Of a DNA stretch of 64,000 nucleotides, positions 55,801 through 64,000 are shown piece after piece. Origin of the DNA: Scolanthus callimorphus (Eukaryota; Cnidaria; Anthozoa; Actiniaria; Edwardsiidae). The notes under the pieces are model-generated. The model was not told where the DNA came from. It saw only the letters and a list, made by a program, of their open reading frames with translations, and searched no databases. The stretch is taken from positions 26,021,355 to 26,085,354 of the forward strand of contig CM066921.1 in the NCBI GenBank assembly GCA_033964015.1, written 5' to 3'. Every line of letters starts with the position of its first letter. Positions within the stretch are counted from its first letter, which is position 1. Position numbers and translations under genes: made by a program.

Positions 55801-58800
55801 AATAAAAACAGGTACAACATTTGCTGCTGTGCATACATTATGGTCAAACCTAGGGCCTGGGAATCAATATTCCTTTCTCTGTTTACAGTGTTTGATATTG
55901 ATGCTCTTGGAACGTTCAATGTCAGTAAGGCTGCATACAACTCCTGGTTTAAGGTAATTAAGCCAACAGTTGAGGAAATTTCATGTGACTGTAGTACCAG
56001 ACCAGCACCTGGCAGGGACATCAACCCCTGCAGAATCTAGAGACCGCCTTGAAATAGCGAAATTTCCTGAAGTTCTCCCGGGAGAAATACAGTAAATGTA
56101 TGGCATATGGGAGGGTTGACATCCCTGACAATTCAATCATGAACAAGTGAAGTAACAAGTTGCTGCTGGATGGTTTCCCTGCCGTCCAATCACAAACCAC
56201 TAGTTTATTGCTCAATGTAACGTGTGACTTGTTTCTTTGTACAGTAAGTCAAGACAAGGCAATCACTGTCACAAGATGAGCATGTGCTCACTTAATACAC
56301 CTAGTTTATTAATTGGTTTATGATTGGTTGATAGAAATGAGCGACCAATGAGAACTCAAAGTAAATGCAGCTGCTGGACGATTCCAGCTATAACGCACGC
56401 GCTGGGTGCACACTGGTAGATGTGGGATATTTGTCGAAGAAACTGATAAAAAAGTGTGCGCTGCTTTCTGGTAGTTGGGGGACACGACTTCGGCACTTCT
56501 AAATAAAAAAGAGCATGTGCGCTTATAGCTCAGGAATCATCCATTACAAATAATTGTTGATGCCCATACTCGCTCTAAAAACAATATGGTTTAAACCCAG
56601 TAAGGAATTGACCATTACTTTTCAAAAAGCAAAATTATCTTTCCCATTCAAACCATAATTTTTGAGGGGGCTATTTTTCAACTGCCGCAAGACAAGCTTT
56701 CCTGTGACGCAACCCTGGAAAACCACAAACAGGATAAATAGACAATGGGAAAGCGGAAGAAGCATGAACGCATCCTCTTCCCATTTTGCATAATTTCAGT
56801 AGTATGGGCGGGCCAAATTCACCATTTTTTGGTGAGGAATACTGATTTTGGTCTAAGGAGGATGGTGAGGAGAACAGTGAAGACAGCGAGGATGTCGTCA
56901 CATCCGGTGAGGATGATGAGGATGACGTCACAGACTAATTTTAATTTCCGGTGGGGAGGAGGTCACAGACTATTTTGCGAGTGAGTAGGAGCTCACTTCC
57001 GGTGAAGATGCGGAGCCGTGACCTCACTACGCGGGGATAACATCAGAAAATGTACAGGAAATGCGGTGGGGTTACCCTTTGGTTACACCTTGGTTACCCC
57101 GTGGTTATAGTTTGGTTACCCTGTTGTCATAAATGTCCCTGTGGAGGGACCGTCTTGCGGCTGCTGCATGCATCCTGCGGGCGTATGTGACATCATCCTC
57201 ACTGGATATGACGTCAGCCTAGATGGGCAGCTGCAACCGACGGTAATTGTGTGAAAATTCGTATGCAGATAACAAACAATTATATTATTTAGATTGTTTT
57301 CAATTTTTTTAAACTAAATACAACTTCTTCTTCTAGGACCATGGTGGAAACATTGTTAACATATCTGCAACTCTCCATAATTCTGCCATGCCATTTCAGG
57401 TACAAAATATTTATGATATGGGTTTCCTCTGTGTGTCGCAAGCGAGGGCCAAAAATTGCAGGAATCTAGTTTGGAATATCAGTCAATCAGAAACGTTCCT
57501 CTCTTCCTCAATTCCTTTATTTTTTCAGGTTATCTCTTAGTTAAATAAGCGTGAATTTCAGACTACTACAATAAAACTAGCTGTTGAATAGCTTCTGAAG
57601 TCATTGAGAAACGTTCGCTCTGTTCCACAGTTCCTGTACCTGTTCATTTGATAGTCCGGCGGATCAGCAAAAAAGTGCGCCCTTTTGGTTAAAGGCACCA
57701 AAGTTTGCATATTGATAGTTTTTGGAAGATAGCTATGGAGCTAAATTTTATTTGTAGCGAAAGCTAGACAAGTTTTATTATGGACACGTTGTTTTTAGCG
57801 CCGGCATTTTTGTACAACTATAGAGGGCAATTCCAGATTGCAGAGACCACTGGAGATGTGGCATGATTGAATCTGGATTTCTCTAAGCTGTACCTAACTC
57901 CTACTAATAAGTTTGCTGCATGAATTCATTTCAGACCCACGCGGGCTCAGCCAAAGCTGCGATAGGTAAGGACGTTTGTTCATAGATGGCACTTGTCAGA
58001 TGCTCCTCTGTTATTGTTTCGCTCATAGTAGACGAATTACGTGTAGAAATCTCGAAATAACTATCTACGAACACAAAATAATGCTTGATTTACCAAATAC
58101 ATACTACACTACAAGGGTGGATCCAGATTTTTGGAAAAGGGGGTGCGTTTCTGGTCTGAAGAGCCAGATTAGTGCTGCTGAACCCTTGTATTTAGGCTTA
58201 ACCCAAAGGGTGCGCCCCAACGCTACAAGCATAAGCTGGCAAAATGGTGGAGCTCTCTGAGGGCTTTCTAATTTACTAGAATTAGAACAGAACGCAAACC
58301 GAGTTCTCTTGGAGCCCTTGGACGTTTGGAATTTGCCATGAAATGCCGGTGAATTACAGATATTTGATTTCTATAGTGAACCTCCCGACCCGATTAGCTG
58401 GGTCAGTCTCTGCCTAATGTAAACAGGTTATTCTGCGAGCAGAGTCATTTCTTTCTGTCAGTATTTTATTGCGCGTGGTTCTGCTTTGCGCACAGACACA
58501 CAAACAACTTTGCTAGCTATTAAATAAAAAACTGACAGAAAGAAACCTCTGCTCACAGTGTCTTCAGTGTAGAATATTCCATTGATTACTCACAGAAACA
58601 CATAACTTATTTTGTTTCTGCTATTCAAGCATCCCGATGCTTTCTAAATCCGTTTCGCACAGCGTATTTAATTTGGGTTTAGGATTTTTTTTTTCTGCAC
58701 TCCGCCAGCCAAACCATTAGTAAGCCAATCAGGCCATTGCCTTGTTTCGCCAACTGCAGTCAACTGGCTTTCTGTCGCGACGAAAAGCCAGTTGACTGCA

Positions 58801-60997
58801 CTTGGCGAAACAGGGCAAGTACCTGATTGGCTTAGATGGTCTGACTGGCGAAACAAAGAACATTTTAGCTGCAACTCTATTTACCTGAAAACTGCTCTTT
58901 TTGATATTTCTAGAGGCTATGGTGAAGCACCTAGCTATTGAATGGGGACCACAGGGAGTCCGATTAAACTGCGTCTCGCCTGGGGCTGTTGCTGATACTG
59001 AAGGCTTCAGGCGACTTGGTAGGTCCGCAAAAATATATATTTAGCTATCAATGTCATTTTTCAGCGGAGCTTTGCTTGGTCCGAAGCACCGTGCAAGCGG
59101 AGCATCATACCAAAAGTGTGAGAAGTGCATAACTATTACATAGAACGAAGCAACGTGTATAAATGAACATTTTATAATTCAGAAGTGCATAACTATCATT
59201 TGTAAAATCGGCTCATCTCCAGTGTAAGAACTCACCAGCTGCATCACAAAGCTTTCTTTGTTTGGTATAACGAAGGTTGAACGAATCATGGTTAAGTAAC
59301 TAAACACAAAAGGTGTCCTCAGGGAATAGTTCTTACGCTGTAGATGACCCGTAAAATCACACTCACACACTATCACGAATCCTGCATTCTGATTGGCTCA
59401 AAACTCAATCGCTCTCGATTTCGTCGAAGACTCCTCGTCAACTATCAGCTCATAGAAATCTCGAGCTCGTAATCTAATTGGTAAATAGAAACGAAGCAAA
59501 TGAACATGTTGTTATCAATCAGAAGTGCATAACCAGAAGTGTCCATCTTGATATTCCGCGCGCGCCCACGGTCTCGGGTGGAAAATTCTATTTTTAGAGA
59601 CACCATACCAAGATGGACACTTCGGGTTTGGTGTTTCTAAAAATATAATTTTGCTCGAGACATGGGGGCACGCGTAATACCAAGTTGGACTCTTCTGGTT
59701 ATGCGCTTCTGGCACTAACAATTATTGGATGAGGTTTTTGTGATATCCAGAATAAACAACGTAGCGGCAGGTACAAAACGCAGGTCACAGGTCAACAATA
59801 GAACGAGTCTACTTGTGACCTGTGATCTGTGTCCCGCGTTCTATTGTTGACGTGTGACCTGCGTTTTGTACCTGCCGACAACGTAGAGACAAGTGGAATG
59901 GTCGAGCCTGATTCCACTTGGCGAGACATTGTTTATTCTGGAAATCACCAAAAACGAATTCAATAGTTGTTTTTGTGATATCCAGAATAAACAACGTAGA
60001 GACAAGTGCAACGGCCGAGCCTGATTCCACTTGGCGAGACATTGTTTATTCTGGAAATCACCAAAAACGAATTCAATAGTTCTTTTATTATACATTGATT
60101 CAGTAAAAATACTTTCGCGATGAACAAAGTTTGTTTTGCTGTCAAAGCAATTTCTTTTACACAAGCGTCTTGTTAAAAAGGGAAACATTCAAGCACCCTA
60201 GTCCCATGATGCATTGCGCGCATAGAATCAGGGATCATGATTGTGGCGTGATATCTTGAGCTATAAAACCTTCACATTTACGGTTATCATAGTCTTTATG
60301 GTTATATTTGTCATGCGCAAGTCAACCTACATGGCTTCATTCTTGAACCCAGAGCTCCCCGGCTCGTAACCTCGCGGGGGAGGCTCTGGTGACAGCCACT
60401 GACGCATGCGCGAGATTTAATACAGAGCCGCTGAGAGAAAGACCTATCAGCGCATTCTCCAACGCTCAAAATCAGCCAATCAGCGATGGCCCTCAAATGG
60501 ATGTCCCCAGAGCCTCCCCTGCGAGCAGACGAGCCGGGGAGCTCTGGGTACGAGAATGACATGGCTTGTGGTGGGAGGGATGGGCACAGGGAGTGGGGGT
60601 TAGAAGGACACAAGCACCTGAGTCTGTCTGTATGAAATTACTAGAGGGGTGGGGGTGAGTACCTGGCTCATCGAAGCCCCATTCCTTAGTTAATTTTAAA
60701 ATCAATAAGAACCTGTTTTAGGCCAGAATTACAGGTTCTTGTACGTCAGTTTTTACTGTATCTCATTTTTCCTTCGCAGGTGGTAAATCTGTTTACGAAC
60801 ACGATCCCTCGGTGTCCAGACGCATCCCGTTACAGCGCTTTGGGACGCGGCGTGACGTAGCCGACGCTGTACTGTTTCTAGCCAGTAACGCAAGCTCGTA
60901 CGTGACAGCGACTACCCTTGTGGTTGATGGTGGTTCTTGGATGGCTGGGAGTTATATGATGAATGAGATTAATGAGCGCATGGCAAGCAAACTATAG
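52829..60997 (+). CDS. Peroxisomal 2,4-dienoyl-CoA reductase, ten exons
   Basis: Exons 52829-52965, 54423-54474, 54866-54931, 55533-55602, 55752-55811, 55889-55953, 57337-57399, 57935-57965, 58914-59018, 60780-60997; all GT-AG, phases consistent; 867 nt, 288 aa plus stop (human DECR2 is 292). It is an SDR-fold NADPH enzyme that removes the 4,5 double bond relation of 2,4-dienoyl-CoA during peroxisomal oxidation of polyunsaturated fatty acids. Visible: TGGGSGIG cofactor loop (30-37), NAAG (109-112), catalytic Asp 133 in [12 protein letters not shown], Lys 178 in GSAKAAI (the usual SDR Tyr is absent, as in DECR2), NCVSPGAV, and a C-terminal SKL, a PTS1 peroxisomal signal. It appears intact. Introns hold several MITEs. 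Confidence 0.96.
53370..53590. repeat. Decayed ACCCCTAAAAGATACC-family fragment
   Basis: Mixed G and T runs, then GGGTCCTCATCAGAAAGTTTC and CATAAAAGGTACTAAA words as in 36970-37620. It lies in DECR2 intron 1. Confidence 0.6.
53842..54215. mobile_element. Inverted-repeat element with CCGTCGGTTGCA ends, TA duplication
   Basis: CCGTCGGTTGCATCTACCCA at the left is mirrored by GCAACCGACGG at the right (with GTAGATGGGTATAGCT between). The arms carry AACTTCGAAGTTTTGACAG words and AACATGTTCTGTCGGCACG. TA borders both ends, as for Tc1/mariner-like elements. A lone right end of the same family is at 57222-57245. Confidence 0.7.
57060..57140. repeat. GGTTACCC word cluster
   Basis: GGTTACC recurs about five times at 10-15-bp spacing in DECR2 intron 6, close to the orphan CCGACGG terminus at 57245. 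Confidence 0.6.
58695..58858. mobile_element. Foldback element in DECR2 intron 8
   Basis: CGCCAGCCAAACCATTAGTA and TTGTTTCGCCAACTGCAGTC are mirrored around TCTGTCGCGACGAAA near 58777. About 160 bp, no ORF; 56 bp upstream of exon 9. Another hairpin (GAGCAGAG...CTCTGCTC) lies at 58437-58556. Confidence 0.75.
59521..59712. mobile_element. Foldback element with AGAAGTGCATAACCAGAAG ends
   Basis: AGAAGTGCATAACCAGAAGT at the left matches the inverted TCTTCTGGTTATGCGCTTCT at the right. Interior CATACCAAGATGGACACTTC is a third partial copy of the arm. It lies in DECR2 intron 9. Confidence 0.75.
59735..60085. repeat. Duplicated hairpin unit interrupted by a foldback
   Basis: TTTTTGTGATATCCAGAATA occurs at about 59736 and 59969; each is followed by an inverted TATTCTGGAAATCACCAAAA (59936, 60049), so two tandem hairpins. 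The first is split by the insertion at 59765-59877. Confidence 0.8.
59765..59877. mobile_element. 113-bp foldback with 9-bp duplication
   Basis: CGGCAGGTACAAAACGCAGG at the left is mirrored exactly at the right end. ACAACGTAG stands on both sides (59756-59764, 59878-59886). The uninterrupted sister unit at about 59990 shows the empty site AACAACGTAGAGAC. Confidence 0.9.
60338..60558. mobile_element. CATTCTCGAACC MITE copy in DECR2 intron 9
   Basis: CATTCTTGAACCCAGAGCTC and GAGCTCTGGGTACGAGAATG ends. A perfect 9-bp duplication ACATGGCTT (60329-60337, 60559-60567). The perfect flanks suggest this is among the younger copies. Confidence 0.92.
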
Positions 60998-61548
60998 ATA
61001 GAGAACACTTAGAAAAGATGTAGCCTGCTAGCCGGCTCTCCGGTGACTTTTTTTTGTTTGTTTCGAATACATATCAAGAAAGTGCTGTCGTTTTATGGCA
61101 AATCCGCGTGGGTTGCCTGTGGTGTTCAAAACGTGACTCAGGCCCCTCGGCTTGGGGTAAAAACAAAATGGCGATCAAGAGAAGGATGTTTCTCGAGTAT
61201 CTGCAAGTTTTGGTCAATTTTCCTGCTTGTTTCGCTAAGATATGAGGAGAAGTACTTACAGACCTTCCAAATAAGGTAACGGGGATTTCCTTATAAGGAA
61301 GTTTTGCAACGTCGGCAAAACGACGAAATTTTGGCGAAATTTTCTTGATACTGATTTTTTTGGGCGCGCGGGGTTCCTGTGTCCCCTTTCCGGGACACAG
61401 GGATCCCGCGTTAACTCCTTTGTGTCCATTCACGTACCTGTTGTTGTTGTTTGTTTTTTTTTAATCAAAAAGAGCCTATACGAAATGAGTTTCCAGGTCG
61501 AGGTGCACTAAGTGCTCGTATTTTTTTTGTATCAACTCAGAGAAGTAT

Positions 61549-61687
61549 ACCCTGGGTTCCACCTCGTGCTCAGCGCCGCTATCGCGGCACTGAGCTTGGT
61601 TGGTCACTAAACAAAGCGACATTCGGCGGCACTGAGCTTGGTTGGTCACTAAACAAAGCGACATTCGAGACTCTGGAACCCAGGGTA
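61549..61687. mobile_element. Foldback with ACCCTGGGTTCCA ends in the DECR2 3' region
   Basis: ACCCTGGGTTCCA and TGGAACCCAGGGT are inverted ends. AGAGAAGTAT is on both sides (61539-61548, 61688-61697), a 9-10-bp duplication. Inside, a 43-bp unit (CGGCACTGAGCTTGGTTGGT) is tandemly doubled. Confidence 0.85.
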
Positions 61688-61737
61688 AGAGAAGTATTGT
61701 TGTAGGGAATGAAACTGTATATGAATTTTATAGCAAA

Positions 61738-61743
61738 AATAAA
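61738..61743 (+). promoter_or_regulatory. Possible DECR2 poly(A) signal
   Basis: AATAAA 741 bases after the DECR2 stop codon. If used, the 3' UTR includes the foldback at 61549-61687. Confidence 0.4.
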
Positions 61744-62519
61744 GTACATATGTATGCACTCGTTGATTTCCTCTTGTTATAATTAGCTTGTTTTACATAG
61801 CTGGTATATACACACACCTATTCCAGAAAAAAAATGCAACGTCACAACTGTCTGTTGGTCACGTGACATGGCTTGTGACGTCACTCCGTACTATATAATG
61901 ACACCAAAATTTAAGTTCGTCGAGTTTTATCACTACACCAAAAATTAGCCTGCCTTAAGGTTACAGGATACATTCGCTGGGTGTGCGTTTTCAAAACCTT
62001 GTCGCGGCGCAAATATTCATCGCATCGCCATAACCAATACATCATTTTAAAGATAAAATGTGAAATTTATCTGCTGTTAAGCTTTTGTAGCAGTTTCATG
62101 AAAATCATTTACGGCGCACAGCAAAAACCGCATTTTCGACCGCCCCTGATAAACGATTTGATAGGCCGCGGCAGTTTACAGGCTTGGCAAATCTGACTGC
62201 GCAATATCGATCAGCACATTGTTGTCTCTAAAAGTGTGTCGGGCTTTTTCAATTGAAGGCTTTGTTTAGGAATGATCGAAGGATCAAGTTGATCTTGTGT
62301 TTAATAGTTAACTGGGACCCTATCGTGATAAATAATTTTTGAAATACTGCGAAATTCACAAAAGCCCGACATACTTTTGCTCCCCAACCATTTATCTATC
62401 TCATGGCAAAATTTCAAAGCATTCCGTTTAAAACCTGTTGGTCTATCAAAGCATTTATACACTAGATTTAGCGAAATCTCAAAGGTGAGTTTTGGGCTTC
62501 TAAAGTTGTGTAAACATAA

Positions 62520-62712
62520 AGGCCGATTTAGACTGTACGATTTTCGCCTACAACCATCGCATGCGACACGCTTGCGACATGACTTAGCTCCTAAGCGCAT
62601 GTCGTAGAGGAGTTGTAGGGCTGATTTAGACTTTGCGATTCGAGTCGTATGCTGATGCGAGCATGTCGCATGCGATGGTTGTAGGCGAAAATCGTATAGT
62701 CTAAATCGGCCT
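62520..62712. mobile_element. 193-bp foldback MITE, TAA duplication
   Basis: AGGCCGATTTAGACTGTACG is mirrored by TAGTCTAAATCGGCCT. TAA on both sides (62517-62519, 62713-62715). The interior repeats GCATGCGACA/ATGTCGCATGC words. Nested in the TTAA element. Confidence 0.9.
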
Positions 62713-62780
62713 TAAGAGGGATTAGTGACGAATTTGTCATCACGCACTTCACTTTCAGCCAATCACGGCAGGCACCCCCG

Positions 62781-63101
62781 GTGTGCCAGCAAGGACATAC
62801 TTTTTCGCGCGGAATAGATAATGAGGCTTCTTTCCGGTCTCTTGTATTAAATTGTCAAAGCGAACATTTATTATCGTCTTGGAATTCGAAATCAAACGGT
62901 ATGGTTGAGCCGCGTCCAAAACCGAGTTCTACAAGAAGTGCCCATACTTTGAAAAGGGAAAAGCGAAACCAAAGCAAAGGCGCGCGCCGAGAAAACGACA
63001 AAGACAAATCGCTTTGGCTTTCAGACGATTCTTTATCTCCATCGAACTTGATGCAATTGGTGGATCTTCTGTCCGCTGTTCTTCGTCAGCATTTTCCTTG
63101 A
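62781..63101 (+). CDS. 106-codon ORF inside the TTAA element, function unknown
   Basis: A hydrophilic, basic middle (KREKRNQSKGARRENDKDK) followed by a short amphipathic helix (NLMQLVDLLSAVLRQHF) at the end. No family recognised. Its place inside the element suggests an accessory or exon remnant rather than a host gene; it could also be chance. Confidence 0.25.
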   Translation: MCQQGHTFSRGIDNEASFRSLVLNCQSEHLLSSWNSKSNGMVEPRPKPSSTRSAHTLKREKRNQSKGARRENDKDKSLWLSDDSLSPSNLMQLVDLLSAVLRQHFP

Positions 63102-63577
63102 ATTGGGTTGATCGAACATGAGCCTTTGTCAGACAGAGCGAGTTGTTATTTCATGTTCTCCTTTCGCACGCTTTGAGACCCAAGGACTGCGGTTAAGCTT
63201 TTTTCGCTTCCCCATGATTGGGAATAGAGAATTTTCAGAAAAATCGCTTCTACACGACACTTATACACTAAACCAGAGAACAACAATGTGTGACAAAATA
63301 TGGCGGACCATAACAGTCACCTAAATGTCCTGTATGTTACGCGAAAATGCTAATGATGTGTGCTGAACCGAGTAGACATCACAATAGGATTAAAGGATTA
63401 TCTCGCCTGTATTGAAAGACATATTCGGGCATCTAGTTTTCTATACATTTCTCACGCTGCTTTTAAGATTTCAATATTTTTTTTTCGAGAGAGTAAAGAT
63501 CAGGCCTTGATGAGGAAGAACTGTGATTTTCGAAAATTTCGCAAATCGAAGGCCGCGAATGTATCCTGTAACCTTAA

Positions 63578-64000
63578 ATAGATTAAAGCAATTTAAGGCA
63601 AATTTTACGTTTTTGGAGACTAGCTCCAAGCCCATTTAGAATCCCAGGCCTTAACGTGCTTGAGCGGCTAAAAGGTACCAGAGGCCTGATTTTAAGCCCT
63701 AAAAGGTACGACGAGCACCCCCGCCTGGTGACGGCCATGCAAAAGGCCGACAGGTCGTCGTACTGACAAATTTATTTCCAGTAAAGTGACTCAATTTTTG
63801 TTGACGATAGCCGCTCGCAAAAGTGGTCGCAAGCACAAGCATATCAACATTAATAAGCTTGCTTGCGCTTGCGTTCGCTTGATTTACACTAGACGCAAGC
63901 ACAAGTACACGTAAGGCCGGAACGCAGTCTCGAATTCCTTGCGCGCTTGCGTCTGTGATTGCGTTTCGCGTGTGAAACCAGCCCTAAGTGCGCGCTTCTC
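63578..64000. other. Fragments of two MITE families at the window end
   Basis: 63640-63725 is an ACCCCTAAAAGATACC-family remnant (AAAAGGTACGACGAGCACCC). 63820-63988 has GCTTGCGCTTGCG words and the right end CGTGTGAAACCAGCCCTAA, matching the 14318 family in word content. No gene seen. Confidence 0.6.

Larger units (their letters stand above)
61959..63573. mobile_element. TTAA-flanked DNA element, about 1.6 kb
   Basis: GGTTACAGGATACATTCGC at the left and GCGAATGTATCCTGTAACC at the right are perfect inverted ends, each bordered by TTAA (61955-61958, 63574-63577), as for piggyBac or Kolobok. It contains a nested MITE at 62520-62712 and one ORF at 62781-63101, but no transposase I recognise, so it is non-autonomous or internally deleted. 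Confidence 0.85.

Noticed and set aside
1..64000. tRNA, 5S or other structured RNA genes
   Set aside because: I looked for B-box-like GGTTCGAAT words and 5S internal boxes by eye and found none convincing; a covariance-model scan would be needed to exclude short or divergent ones.

Overview
The window is nuclear DNA of an animal. Genes are split by many short GT-AG introns, the coding families are metazoan (SLC22 transporter, steryl-type sulfatase, SNX8, DECR2), and introns and spacers are packed with small inverted-repeat transposons. The gene structures and the repeat families look like an anthozoan cnidarian (stony coral or sea anemone); that placement is inference. I saw no bacterial genes, no CRISPR array, and no rRNA or tRNA gene.

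Layout. 1-5150: repeat-rich spacer and one CR1/L2-like LINE on the minus strand, with an uninterrupted 1091-codon ORF carrying an N-terminal 2A (ribosome-skipping) motif. 5159-7131: nested DNA transposons. 7304-20118: a nine-exon SLC22-type transporter gene (minus strand, 530 codons plus stop); exons 1 and 5 have their 3' ends, splice donor included, amplified as minisatellites. 20120-26700: spacer full of MITEs, with one candidate two-exon mini-gene (24664-25018). 26755-35912: a complete four-exon sulfatase of the steryl-sulfatase/ARSD/E/F type (minus strand, 579 aa). 40260-52735: a thirteen-exon sorting nexin 8 gene (minus strand, 516 aa). 52829-60997: a ten-exon peroxisomal 2,4-dienoyl-CoA reductase gene (plus strand, 288 aa, C-terminal SKL). 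SNX8 and DECR2 are head to head with 93 bp between start codons. 61549-64000: more MITEs and a TTAA-flanked element.

The most unusual object lies in the 6.4-kb intron 2 of the sulfatase gene, opposite in strand: a zinc finger + tyrosine-recombinase-like + Myb/SANT protein (two frameshifts), followed at once by a separate 120-aa cyclin-box-like ORF with its own poly(A) signal. The pair is bracketed by arrays of GGAAC/GTTCC dyads, by an alternating inverted-repeat array, and outside these by two tracts of the same CATCC-rich simple sequence. I read it as a Crypton-like YR element with a cyclin-like passenger; I know of no described element with that combination.

The other theme is short foldback elements. 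At least eight have 9-10-bp target-site duplications (Mutator-like) and about seven have 3-bp TAA/TTA/TGA duplications (PIF/Harbinger-like). Many are nested, and several sit within 20-60 bp of exons. The four host genes are metabolically unrelated; only SNX8 and DECR2 seem to share regulatory DNA.
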